Below, piece after piece: positions 26,268-34,403 of a stretch of DNA of 54,454 nucleotides (positions within the stretch are counted from its first letter, which is position 1; each line of letters begins with the position of its first letter). Position numbers and translations under genes: made by a program. The notes below the pieces were generated by a model. It saw nothing but the letters and a program-made list of their open reading frames with translations, was not told the DNA's origin and did no database searches. Source of the DNA: Saprospirales bacterium (GTDB lineage Bacteria > Bacteroidota > Bacteroidia > Chitinophagales > Saprospiraceae); assembly GCA_002698985.1 (NCBI GenBank), contig PAAY01000077.1, positions 1 to 54,454 on the forward strand. Direction: 5' to 3'.

Positions 26268-26305
26268 ACTGCCGGTCTGAATGATTCATTCGGGCCGGCA
26301 GTTTT
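26268..26305 (+). terminator. rho-independent terminator of pruA
   Basis: ACTGCCGG...CCGGCAGT followed by TTT, with an inner GAATG/CATTC pairing. It starts 40 bases after the pruA stop. Confidence 0.75.
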
Positions 26306-26415
26306 GGTATTCGGACAGATCAGTATAATTTCCCAATTGTTCGGTTTACATTTACGCCGGCAAACCGCAAGGCTTGTCCGACATCTAAACCTGAACAAAG
26401 CGGCACCAGCATACT

Positions 26416-27258
26416 ATGAGTAAGTACCTGTCACCGGCAGCTATCATCGCAATGGTCGTATGGTTGGCCTTTTGGTCGTGGTACCTCTCGGGTGAATATC
26501 TCACGGTTTATGGCCGCAGCCTTCAGCAGGCACCTGTTTTCAGATTGCAACACGGACAACTCAAATATACCGGCCAGGAAGTCTTTTCTTTCAAACCATC
26601 AACTGCCATTCCTCAACTCAATCCGGAACATCATCAGCTGCTCAACTCGGTCAGCCGTTACCTGCGTACCCATCCCAACCTGTATTTGCGCCTCAAAGGC
26701 CTCTGCGCCAGCTTTGAAATGAACGGCACATCATACGATGATCTGGGGCTGGCAAGGGCTGAAGCTTTGAAGGGATTGCTGGTTGCGGCCGGAGCTCCGC
26801 CACGGCGCATACTTTCAGAAGCCGAACAATTTGACAACCTTATTTCCGTGGAAGGGCAGCTTCACGGGGCTGTTCTGTTTTCATTCTCTGAAAATGGATG
26901 GGAAAAGCCCGTCTCCTTTAAATCCTTCATTGCCAACCAGGAGCAAGCACGATACACGCTCCATTTTCCCGAAGGCAGGTACGAACTGCAAGAGACCGCT
27001 GAAAAAGCCACGCCCTTGCTGGATTCCCTGATTGTATTTGTTGGCCGCAGGCCGAAATCAAAGGTTTTGATTACCGGTTTCTCTAACAGCCAGGAAGAGG
27101 AAAAGACGCCGTATAATCTGGCCGAATTGCGGGCCAGGGCTGTCAGGCAATACCTGCTTACGCATGGACTCGATCGCAAACGGGTGGACATGCGCTTTGT
27201 GTTGCATGAGAGCAATTCTACAGATTATAGCAAGGTGGAGCTGAAGATTAAAGAATGA
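26416..27258 (+). CDS. single-pass protein with two degenerate OmpA-like domains
   Basis: 280 residues. One membrane anchor (about 8-26), then two OmpA-C-like halves: about 55-137 (FSFKPSTAIPQLNPEHHQLL, LARAEALKGLLVAAG, PPRRI) and about 180-270 (LHFPEGRYELQE, LLDSLIVFVGRRPKSKVLITGFSN, LAELRARAVRQYLLTHGLDRKRV). The first lacks the usual GHTD loop (it has LKGLCASF), and the second has ITGFSNS there, so peptidoglycan binding is doubtful. It is followed 63 bases later by a coiled-coil membrane protein. No close family is recognised; a periplasmic scaffold is a guess. Confidence 0.7.
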   Translation: MSKYLSPAAIIAMVVWLAFWSWYLSGEYLTVYGRSLQQAPVFRLQHGQLKYTGQEVFSFKPSTAIPQLNPEHHQLLNSVSRYLRTHPNLYLRLKGLCASFEMNGTSYDDLGLARAEALKGLLVAAGAPPRRILSEAEQFDNLISVEGQLHGAVLFSFSENGWEKPVSFKSFIANQEQARYTLHFPEGRYELQETAEKATPLLDSLIVFVGRRPKSKVLITGFSNSQEEEKTPYNLAELRARAVRQYLLTHGLDRKRVDMRFVLHESNSTDYSKVELKIKE

Positions 27259-27321
27259 TATATTATCTTGCGCTTGATTTGTTCGAGAAAACTACACCGC
27301 TGAAACACTAAACAACATACT

Positions 27322-27804
27322 ATGAGCTTTCCTGCCTTGTTGTTCCTTGCCTTGCTTGGTACTGCCGTTCTGGGATTTATCAGTGCCTGGTTCCTGCAAA
27401 ATGAAAAGATGAAAGCCCTCAAAGAAGAGAACGCCCGGCTTGGGTCGGATTTGTCCGAGCTGAAAGAGCGCCATGCTGAGCTGGCCCGGGAGAGTGAAAT
27501 CAACGCGCTGACGGTGGAAAACTTGCAGCACCTCCTGCTCGATTACGAACAAAAAGTGTTCGATTTGCAACGCAAGCTCATCGAGCCTAAACCTGCCTCC
27601 AATGGACAGGTGGTGGATGAAACGAAGCCAAAATACAGCCTGCCCAACATTGTTTTGGAACATGACGAGCCCATCGAGGAGCAGCCTACGGAACCATTGG
27701 TGAAGGTGATTAAAAACCAGCCCGATGAGGAACCCATTAACGACGAGCTCATCCAGGCTTTCAAAAGAGGTGTTGAAACCGAAAAAGCTGGAATGAGTTC
27801 CTGA
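27322..27804 (+). CDS. membrane-anchored coiled-coil protein, unknown function
   Basis: 160 residues: an N-terminal membrane helix (about 4-25), a Lys/Glu/Leu-rich coiled coil (about 28-88) and an acidic, proline-containing tail ending in an IQAFKRGVE helix. It resembles the general plan of LapA-like or envelope spacer proteins but has no motif I recognise. It is probably co-transcribed with the tandem OmpA-like gene. Its stop lies only four bases from the stop of convergent bshC. Confidence 0.65.
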   Translation: MSFPALLFLALLGTAVLGFISAWFLQNEKMKALKEENARLGSDLSELKERHAELARESEINALTVENLQHLLLDYEQKVFDLQRKLIEPKPASNGQVVDETKPKYSLPNIVLEHDEPIEEQPTEPLVKVIKNQPDEEPINDELIQAFKRGVETEKAGMSS

Positions 27805-27808
27805 GACT

Positions 27809-29404
27809 TTATTCGTCGTCAATAACCACGACGAACTTTTTCTCCAGGGGGTGCAAATTGTCGAAGAGAACCTCGAAAAATCTTTCCTGATACTTCAGGT
27901 AAAAAGGAATGAAGTTGTCGTAGCGCTCTTGCAACCCGTTTCCGGGGAACAATTTTTCTTTGATGGACCGGATTTGATTGACGGCAGTTTCATGCTTTTG
28001 CTTGCCTGCCCTGACCAGCCTGGATTCCAGTGAGCCCAGCGAGTTCAGGATCTTTGCCTGTTCGGCAAGAACCGTTTTCACCAAAGATGGATCGAGGGAT
28101 TTGGTTTTCTCCGCAAGTGAGGAGAACAAAGCTTCCACTGCCTTTTTCTCTTCGGTCAATTCTATTTCAACACTGGCATTTTCCGCAAGGTATTTTCTGA
28201 TCAGCGCATCGGTATCGGCCCAAAGGTCATCTGTGGTGAAACCCAGCTTTTTCATCTTTTTTGCCGTACCCCGGTCCACCCACATGGCAGAGCTGCGCCT
28301 TACCAGCATGGGGTAGTTGATGCCAAAATGCTCGAACTGAGCCTTTCGTTCCAGCCAGTAGGCCAGTTCTCCACCACCTCCGATGTAGGCCAGATTGGGA
28401 AGGATCTTTTCCTGGAAGAGGGGGCGCATCACCACATTGGGGCTGAAGCGATCCGGATGGTTTTCAATCTCTGCTTCCATTTCCAACCTGGAAAAGTTGA
28501 TGCCTGTGTTCAGCACCCAAAATCTGTCGTCTTCCCAAACGATGCGTTCGCGCAGGCCATCGCCGAGGTAGAAGAAATTGATTTCCCGGGGGGTGGCCTG
28601 CGGATGGAAACCCGCTTCAATTATTTTTTCGATGGTGCTGTTGATGATGGGATGCGAAACCTGGTTGAGGATTTCTTCCTTCATCTCATCGATGAAGAGT
28701 CCCTTCAACCGGGCATCGAATGTGTTCAGCACCACCAGTCCATGGTCTTTGAAAAAGTCGTGAGCAAGATGGCAGGCGGCCGTGCCGTAATCCGGGTGTG
28801 CCTGATGAATGTTGGCAATTCTGGCATACAGCGCTTTTGCCTCCTCCTGTTCTCCAAGAATATTTTTCAGCTCCGCCAAAACGGGCTCCAGGCTGGCAGT
28901 GGACATCTTTCCCACCGGCCCCTTTTCATCTGTTTGCCAGGTGAGGGTTTTTCCGAAGAGATGGCAGTGGTTGATTTCTTCAAAATCATGGTCTTCTCCT
29001 CCGGAAATGAACACCGGAACAAAATTGTATTCCGGATAAGCCGATTTCAACTGGCCGGCAAGGTTGATGGCAGCTACAATTTTGAAGATGTAATACAATG
29101 GCCCGGTGAAAAGACAGGGCTGGTGAGCAGTGACAACCGTGAAGGTATTGTCCTTGCGAAGCGATTCGATGTTGGCCAGAACTTTTTCCGAAGGAGTGTA
29201 CCTGGCATACTGGTCCAGCAACACTTCAACCAGCACCTCCCGGTTGATTTCAGCTTTTGATTTGTCATTTATGACTTCAGAAAAGCTTTGCAGGTCGGTG
29301 TCGTATTTGAAGAAAGGCCGGAGGGCAGGATTTCCATTTACGTAGGCTACATCAACGGTTGAGCATTGCGGAATGGCAGCGTAGTCGAATTTCTGTATTC
29401 TCAT
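27809..29404 (-). CDS. bshC: bacillithiol synthase, cysteine-adding enzyme
   Basis: 531 residues, normal BshC length. Adds cysteine to glucosaminyl-malate in the last step of bacillithiol synthesis. Diagnostic features are TAHQPCLFTGPLYYIFKI (about 91-108), PVFISGGEDHDFEEINH, the FSPNVVMRPLFQEKILPNLAYIGGGGELAYW block and a C-terminal coiled coil. Start is the ATG at 29404 (MRIQKFDY); a TTG six codons upstream is rejected. No bshA or bshB is nearby. Bacillithiol is typical of Firmicutes and many Bacteroidota. Confidence 0.95.
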   Translation of the reverse strand: MRIQKFDYAAIPQCSTVDVAYVNGNPALRPFFKYDTDLQSFSEVINDKSKAEINREVLVEVLLDQYARYTPSEKVLANIESLRKDNTFTVVTAHQPCLFTGPLYYIFKIVAAINLAGQLKSAYPEYNFVPVFISGGEDHDFEEINHCHLFGKTLTWQTDEKGPVGKMSTASLEPVLAELKNILGEQEEAKALYARIANIHQAHPDYGTAACHLAHDFFKDHGLVVLNTFDARLKGLFIDEMKEEILNQVSHPIINSTIEKIIEAGFHPQATPREINFFYLGDGLRERIVWEDDRFWVLNTGINFSRLEMEAEIENHPDRFSPNVVMRPLFQEKILPNLAYIGGGGELAYWLERKAQFEHFGINYPMLVRRSSAMWVDRGTAKKMKKLGFTTDDLWADTDALIRKYLAENASVEIELTEEKKAVEALFSSLAEKTKSLDPSLVKTVLAEQAKILNSLGSLESRLVRAGKQKHETAVNQIRSIKEKLFPGNGLQERYDNFIPFYLKYQERFFEVLFDNLHPLEKKFVVVIDDE

Positions 29405-29495
29405 GAATGTGTTTGTGGTCAATGGCCGGTTGGTCAGAAAACGAGTTTAGCAACAGTCAAGCAGCGGAAAAGATTGATCGATTACCGTCCTGTGT

Positions 29496-29996
29496 TCATT
29501 TTTTTGTCCGTTTCCTGAACGACCAGGTGATGTGGATCTTACAAACCGTCTCTCCTTTCAGGTTTACACCGGTTGCAGTCATCGTAATTGTTTTGCCTTC
29601 GCCTGTGGCAATGGCTTCGTCAACGACTTTGTGCGCCTCAAGGCCTTGGTTGCAGGTGAAAATGATTTTTCCGTCAGCCTTTTTTACGAATTCAGCACTT
29701 TGATCCACTACCAGCATGGAGATGCTTCCTTTGCCGAGTCTGGCCATATTGGCCAGGGTACCGGTGGCCAGTTCGCCAGCACCAGCCAGCGCTGCGAAGT
29801 AGATGGAATTAAAAGGGTTCTGGGTTCTCCAGTTGAATGGAATACTGACTTTGCAAAAAGCAGGAGAGGCTTCAATTACCCTCAGACCCCACCAAAATGC
29901 CGTGGGCAAATTCTTCAGAAAATACAATCTGATCTTCCAGTTCGACCGGATGTCATCGAGGTACTTCTTTGCTTCGTTTGTCAACTTCAATTCCAT
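29496..29996 (-). CDS. DUF4442 hotdog-fold protein
   Basis: 166 residues. The sequence FNWRTQNPFNSIYFAALAGAGELATG followed by a long strand region (ISMLVVDQSAEFVKKADGKIIFTC) and GETVCKIHITWSFRKR matches DUF4442, a hotdog-fold family related to acyl-CoA thioesterases. Activity on acyl-CoA is inferred from the fold only. Start is the ATG at 29996 (MELKLTNEA); the upstream open stretch is basic and cysteine-rich and is not convincing. It lies between bshC and the receiver-CRP gene on the same strand. Confidence 0.8.
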   Translation of the reverse strand: MELKLTNEAKKYLDDIRSNWKIRLYFLKNLPTAFWWGLRVIEASPAFCKVSIPFNWRTQNPFNSIYFAALAGAGELATGTLANMARLGKGSISMLVVDQSAEFVKKADGKIIFTCNQGLEAHKVVDEAIATGEGKTITMTATGVNLKGETVCKIHITWSFRKRTKK

Positions 29997-30080
29997 CTTT
30001 TTCAAAAACTTTTGATCGCAGTTGTTTGCGAAGCAAAGAAAGTCTTTCCTGCATAAAATCAGGCCCGGCAACCCATAAAT

Positions 30081-31130
30081 TTAAAGGGGCAAGGATTCGA
30101 GCTTTGCCCTGTCAAGAATGCGGATGTATCCGTCCTTGATTTCGATGTAGCCATCGTTCTTGAATTCGGTCAGCATCCTGATCACGCTTTCTTTTGCCGT
30201 TCCGACGATATGAGCCAGGTCTTCACGGAGGATCTGAATGTCTTGCCGGCCTTCTTTCACATAGCGGTCGTGAAGCAAGAGGATGGCTTCACCAACTCTG
30301 CGCCGCACAGAATTGTAGGCCAGGCTGAGAAGTTGTTCTTCTTTTTCGGCAACATTGTCCGCCAGCATTTTGATCAACCTGGAGGATACATCCCGGTTGG
30401 CATAAAGCAGTTGCAAGAAATCTTCTTTGGGAATGAGGCTCAGTTCAGTGGGTTCCAGTGCAGAAGCAGAGAAGCCGTATGGCTCGTCTTTGATCAGGGC
30501 CGTGTAGCCAATGAAATCGCCTTCTGTTCTGATGTTGATGATAAATTCTTTGCCGATGTCATTGGTCTTGAAAATCTTCACCTGCCCTTTGTTGACAAAA
30601 TAAAGGTAGCGGGGAATGTCACCTTCTTCAAAGATGAGGTTCCGCTTGTTGTAAGATTTTGTCCTTCGGTCAACGGAGAGCTTTTTCAATTCTTCATAGC
30701 CTTTGGCCTCGTTGATGAAGGCGCTCAATCCGGAATCTGTTTTGGCGAAGTTCTTCAACCGGTCGGCTTTGGCCAGTCGGGTGGTAACAGCCTGAATGAG
30801 CTCCTCTTTGGAGAAAGGCTTGGTGATGTAGTCATCGGCACCCAGGTTCATGCCTTTGCGGATGTCCTCTTTCTCGGTTTTTGCCGTGAGAAAGATGAAG
30901 GGAACATCGGAGGTTTCTGGCCGCTTGCTCAGAATGTTCAGCACAGTGAAGCCATCCAGGCGTGGCATCATGACGTCACAAAGGATCAGGTCTGGCTTGT
31001 GTTCCAGTGCCATGTCCACACCAACTGCACCGTCTTCAGCTGTCAGCACTTCAAAACCTGATATTTCAAGGAGTTCAGCAATGTTTTCACGAACATCGCT
31101 TTGGTCTTCAATCACAAGAATTTTTTTCAT
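30081..31130 (-). CDS. receiver domain fused to CRP/FNR-type transcription regulator
   Basis: 349 residues. Receiver domain at 1-120 with acidic pocket E8/D9, phosphoacceptor D52 (LILCDVMMP) and lysine in YITKPFS. A linker leads to a cyclic-nucleotide-binding-like beta roll (about 150-255, with FEEGDIPRYLYFVNKGQVKIF) and a CRP winged helix (about 270-345) whose recognition helix reads TAKESVIRMLTEF, keeping the Glu and Arg used by FNR/CRP for DNA contact. There is no FNR cysteine cluster near the N-terminus. It would switch genes in response to phosphorylation by the kinase encoded 25 bases upstream. Start is ATG 31130, just before KKILVIEDQ. Confidence 0.93.
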   Translation of the reverse strand: MKKILVIEDQSDVRENIAELLEISGFEVLTAEDGAVGVDMALEHKPDLILCDVMMPRLDGFTVLNILSKRPETSDVPFIFLTAKTEKEDIRKGMNLGADDYITKPFSKEELIQAVTTRLAKADRLKNFAKTDSGLSAFINEAKGYEELKKLSVDRRTKSYNKRNLIFEEGDIPRYLYFVNKGQVKIFKTNDIGKEFIINIRTEGDFIGYTALIKDEPYGFSASALEPTELSLIPKEDFLQLLYANRDVSSRLIKMLADNVAEKEEQLLSLAYNSVRRRVGEAILLLHDRYVKEGRQDIQILREDLAHIVGTAKESVIRMLTEFKNDGYIEIKDGYIRILDRAKLESLPL

Positions 31131-31155
31131 CACAACGGGTTTTGATTTCAGTTGA

Positions 31156-32451
31156 TCACACCGGGTATTCAAATGATTCTTCGGAATATTTGAGCGGGAT
31201 TTTCAGAAAAAAAGAGGTTCCCTTCCCCGGTGTGCTCTCAAATTTTATGTCTCCATCCATTAGTTGGATGTAGCGTTTCACAATGTTGAGTCCAAGGCCT
31301 GTACCCTGAATGTTCTCCACATTCTTGGCCCTGAAAAAACGGGTAAACAAAAATTGCTGATCCTCTTCGGGAATGCCAATTCCCTGATCTGTCACTTCTA
31401 TGTGCATCTCCTCACCGTCGTCCTCGATTTTCAAAAAAATCGGTTTTCCTTCCGGAGAATATTTGATGGCATTCGACAGCAGGTTGTAAAGGATGTTTTT
31501 GAGAATGTTCCTGTCAATAAACACCTCGCCCGTTTTCGAGGTGTTCACACATTCAAGGCTCTGGCCTTCTTTCAGCAGGCCGTGCATTTCATCTTTCAAC
31601 TCTTTCACGAACTCCTCCAGGTTAGTGCTCACAATTCGTTTCTCAACCCTGTTTTCCTCCAATTTGCTGAGCGAAAGGAAGTCGTTGAGAATGGTGATCA
31701 TGTTGTTCACCGAACTTCTGATTCTTCCAACGTGTTTGAGCCGTTTGTCTTCGGGGTCTTTGGTATAAGCTTCTATCAAATCGGCCGAAGAGAGTATGGA
31801 GGTCAATGGGGTTCTGAACTCATGCGAAGCCATGGTGACAAATCGGGATTTCAGCTCCGACAATTCCTTTTCTTTCTCCAATGCCTGGCGCAGTTCCTCT
31901 TCACTGTTGCGCAATGCCTCCTCGATCATCTTGCGCTCCTGGATTTCTTTCAGCAGTTTTTGATTTGAATCCAACAACTTGTTGACAACCTTGGCCAGCT
32001 CCTCAGTTCGGTCGGCAACCTTGGATTCGAGTTCCTTGTTCAGGTGCCTGATCCTGCTTTCCACCTCTTTTATTTCGGTGAGATCTTGCAGGGTTCCGAT
32101 GAAAATTCGCTTATCATCAACCCATGCTTCACTGACAGCCAACCGAACGGGAATCAATCTTCCATCTTTGGTGAGCCCAGTTACCTCTCGTCCAATGCCT
32201 ATTATCTTTTTATGACCAGTCGTCAGGTAATTGTGCATGTACTGATCATGGTTTTCCCGGTCGGGAGAGGGCATTAGCATCGAGATGTTGTTACCTATCA
32301 TCTCCTCTTGAGAATATCCGAACAACTTCGTAGTAGCCGGATTGACGTATTCAACGATGCCCCTTTCGTCGATGGTCACAATAGGATCAATACTGCGGTT
32401 AATGATCAGCTCGAGGTATTTCCGCGGAAATTTCTTCTCAGTGATGGTCAT
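31156..32451 (-). CDS. FixL-like PAS sensor histidine kinase
   Basis: 431 residues, no membrane segment, so cytosolic. PAS domain at about 13-128; coiled coil at about 130-200; HisKA with H210 in TMASHEFRTPL; HATPase with NLLSNAIKYSP (N box), DQGIGIP and GTGLGLNI. Aligned by eye with Bradyrhizobium FixL, H68 (NHDQY) falls on haem ligand H200, R88 (GIGRE) on R220, and I83, L104 and V106 on the hydrophobic pocket; N74 replaces R206. A haem oxygen or redox sensor is therefore possible, although many non-haem PAS domains share this consensus. It is co-transcribed with the receiver-CRP gene. Confidence 0.92.
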   Translation of the reverse strand: MTITEKKFPRKYLELIINRSIDPIVTIDERGIVEYVNPATTKLFGYSQEEMIGNNISMLMPSPDRENHDQYMHNYLTTGHKKIIGIGREVTGLTKDGRLIPVRLAVSEAWVDDKRIFIGTLQDLTEIKEVESRIRHLNKELESKVADRTEELAKVVNKLLDSNQKLLKEIQERKMIEEALRNSEEELRQALEKEKELSELKSRFVTMASHEFRTPLTSILSSADLIEAYTKDPEDKRLKHVGRIRSSVNNMITILNDFLSLSKLEENRVEKRIVSTNLEEFVKELKDEMHGLLKEGQSLECVNTSKTGEVFIDRNILKNILYNLLSNAIKYSPEGKPIFLKIEDDGEEMHIEVTDQGIGIPEEDQQFLFTRFFRAKNVENIQGTGLGLNIVKRYIQLMDGDIKFESTPGKGTSFFLKIPLKYSEESFEYPV

Positions 32452-32548
32452 CTAACAGGTCTTAACAAATGCAATTTCGTTTTTTAGAGCGCTGCCAAAA
32501 TACTTTCGGCGTTCGCACAGGCGGAAAGATATAAATCATTTGAGCATA

Positions 32549-32562
32549 ATGACAAAAGTCAT
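32549..32562. promoter_or_regulatory. perfect 5-4-5 dyad, candidate CRP/FNR-type operator
   Basis: ATGACaaaaGTCAT is a perfect inverted repeat with a four-base spacer, the geometry of FNR/FixK boxes. It sits in the 228-base divergent region between the PAS kinase gene and the CBS gene, 98 bases upstream of the kinase start and 117 bases upstream of the CBS start. Confidence 0.45.
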
Positions 32563-32679
32563 CTTACGCCCTTTGCACATAACCCAACTTGCAGCCGAAA
32601 TACATCTCCAAACACATTGAACCCGGCTAAAGGTCAAACACAAAGACTGTAGTAAACCTAAAGCCCCAAATTTCAAATT

Positions 32680-33141
32680 ATGAACCTGATAGCTCCAGTT
32701 TCAACCATCATGACAAAAAACGTCATCGCCGTAACACCGGAGGATGACCTCATGAAAGTCAAAGAGATTTTTGACAACTACAACATCCACCACTTGCCTG
32801 TGGTGAAGTACAAGCAACTGGTTGGGATTATCAGTAAAACGGATTTTCTTCACTTCCTCCATGGTTTCAAAGGAAATGACGTTGACAAGTTCCTGGACGA
32901 AACCAGACTCAAAGCCTGGAAGGCTGAGGAAATAATGACCAAAGGTCTCGCAAAAGTTGACAGTGAGGAACCCATCAGAACCATTCTGGATGTTTTCCTT
33001 ATCAACCGCTTCCATGCTGTTCCTATCGTCGATAAAAATGACGAACTGGTTGGCATCGTGACAACTTACGACATCATCAAGGCCCTAGCTGCTGAACCCA
33101 TTACGCTCGAAGATTACAAGAAAGCAAAGTCCCCCCAGTAA
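32680..33141 (+). CDS. CBS-domain pair protein
   Basis: 153 residues made of two CBS domains (about 8-62 and 84-143). Markers are TIMTKNVIAVTPEDDLMKV, IHHLPVVKYKQLVGIISKTD and FHAVPIVDKNDELVGIVTTYDIIKAL. CBS pairs bind adenosine ligands such as AMP or ATP and regulate partners. No catalytic domain is attached. It stands divergent from the PAS kinase and 95 bases ahead of a universal stress fusion protein, which suggests an energy-stress role (inference). Confidence 0.93.
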   Translation: MNLIAPVSTIMTKNVIAVTPEDDLMKVKEIFDNYNIHHLPVVKYKQLVGIISKTDFLHFLHGFKGNDVDKFLDETRLKAWKAEEIMTKGLAKVDSEEPIRTILDVFLINRFHAVPIVDKNDELVGIVTTYDIIKALAAEPITLEDYKKAKSPQ

Positions 33142-33164
33142 GATGGAAGGGGCTTGAGATGATT

Positions 33165-33195
33165 CCGGCACTTTATGTATGAAGTAAAGTGCCGG
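33165..33195 (+). terminator. strong hairpin between CBS and USP genes
   Basis: CCGGCACTTTA, nine-base loop, TAAAGTGCCGG: 11 perfect pairs. There is no clear T-run after it, so it may be a partial terminator or an mRNA-stabilising stem between two co-transcribed genes. Confidence 0.55.
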
Positions 33196-33236
33196 ACAAA
33201 CTTTTATGACGATGACCGAATAGATATACCCAAAGA

Positions 33237-34328
33237 ATGACCACTGTACAATTGTTAGGTGTCGAGGGGTCGGAGAAAATGAAAAAACTCCGGAACAATG
33301 TGGAGACCGCATTGTCGAGGCTTGGTATGGACGCCAGTGTCAAAGTCGTGTCAGATGTAGAGGAATTGATGCGTTTCAAAATCAATGGCATACCAGCATT
33401 GGTTATCAACGGCAAGGTGGTGCTCCAAAAGGTAGTTCCGGAAGTTGAAGACCTGCAAATCCTGTTGAACCTGTTCAAAGACAAATTTTCGAAATCATTT
33501 GATATGAACGATATACTGGTTCCTACGGATTTTTCCACCGTTTCTGCAGATGCCCTGAAGTTTGCTGTGAACCTGGCATCAGCTGGCAATGGTTCAGTAA
33601 CTGTGCTTCACATCTCCCATCCCGAATTCGACCCCAACCTGCTGTTTCCGGAAATGAATTTTCAGGATCTCGAAGCTTTCCAAAAGGACCGGATGGATCA
33701 CTTCCTCAAAGAAGTATTCGGGGAGGAAATTCCTGAGAATATCAATTCCAAAGTGGAAATAGGCTTTGCCGTCGAGCAAATCGTAAAACACTCTGCTTCC
33801 GGTGAATTCGACCTCATCGTAATGGGGGGCAGGGGAGACAAAGGCACTTTGGAGAAATGGTTTGGCTCCGTATCAACCAGTGTGACCCAGCTTGCCAAGT
33901 GCCCCGTATTGCTCATTCCGCAAGGCACCATATACGAGCCTTTCAAACACATCCTTTTCGCCAGCAATTTTGAAAGTACCACTCCCGAAACACTGTCTTA
34001 CCTTTCAAGCATTGCAACGACCTTCGGAGCTGACGTTCACTTCGTGCATGTGCAGGATGAGTCGAGTTCAAAACAGTACAAAGAAATCGAGAAGCGCCTG
34101 TTCGAAATTTTGTTCGAAGGCGGAGAGCCGGCCTTCTCATTCACAATGACTACGGTTGAAGGGGAGTCGGTGAGTGAGGCTTTGAATGAGTATGCCAACA
34201 AGCACAACATCGACCTCATGATCATGGTGCATCCACACCGGTCATTCTGGGAAAACATCTTCCACAAGAGCGTTACCAAATCAATGGCATTCAATACCAG
34301 AATACCTTTGATGGTAATTCCTGCCTGA
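33237..34328 (+). CDS. thioredoxin-fold domain fused to two universal stress protein domains
   Basis: 363 residues. Residues 1-85 resemble the small redox Thioredoxin_3 family (VQLLGVEG start, cis-proline loop GIPALVING with P53), but the CxxC position reads S-E-K-M (12-15), so no disulfide chemistry is expected. USP domain 1 (about 90-232) begins NDILVPTDFS and has the full ATP motif G197-x2-G200-x9-G210-S211. USP domain 2 (about 236-363) lacks that motif (MVHPHRSFWENIF). M90 could start a stand-alone double USP. It follows the CBS gene. Confidence 0.88.
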   Translation: MTTVQLLGVEGSEKMKKLRNNVETALSRLGMDASVKVVSDVEELMRFKINGIPALVINGKVVLQKVVPEVEDLQILLNLFKDKFSKSFDMNDILVPTDFSTVSADALKFAVNLASAGNGSVTVLHISHPEFDPNLLFPEMNFQDLEAFQKDRMDHFLKEVFGEEIPENINSKVEIGFAVEQIVKHSASGEFDLIVMGGRGDKGTLEKWFGSVSTSVTQLAKCPVLLIPQGTIYEPFKHILFASNFESTTPETLSYLSSIATTFGADVHFVHVQDESSSKQYKEIEKRLFEILFEGGEPAFSFTMTTVEGESVSEALNEYANKHNIDLMIMVHPHRSFWENIFHKSVTKSMAFNTRIPLMVIPA

Positions 34329-34351
34329 AAACAATCCTTCTGATAAAAAAT

Positions 34352-34385
34352 AAGCCGGGATTCTTCCAAAGGATCCCGGCTTTTT
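34352..34385. terminator. bidirectional terminator between USP gene and sus locus
   Basis: AAGCCGGGAT...ATCCCGGCTT with a T-run to the right and an A-run to the left. It ends the USP transcript and the leftward galactan locus. Confidence 0.9.
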
Positions 34386-34403
34386 CGATTCGTTCTATCC
34401 AGA

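Noticed and set aside
28328-29260. 310-residue open frame opposite bshC
   Set aside because: Antisense shadow of a conserved enzyme; composition is not protein-like.
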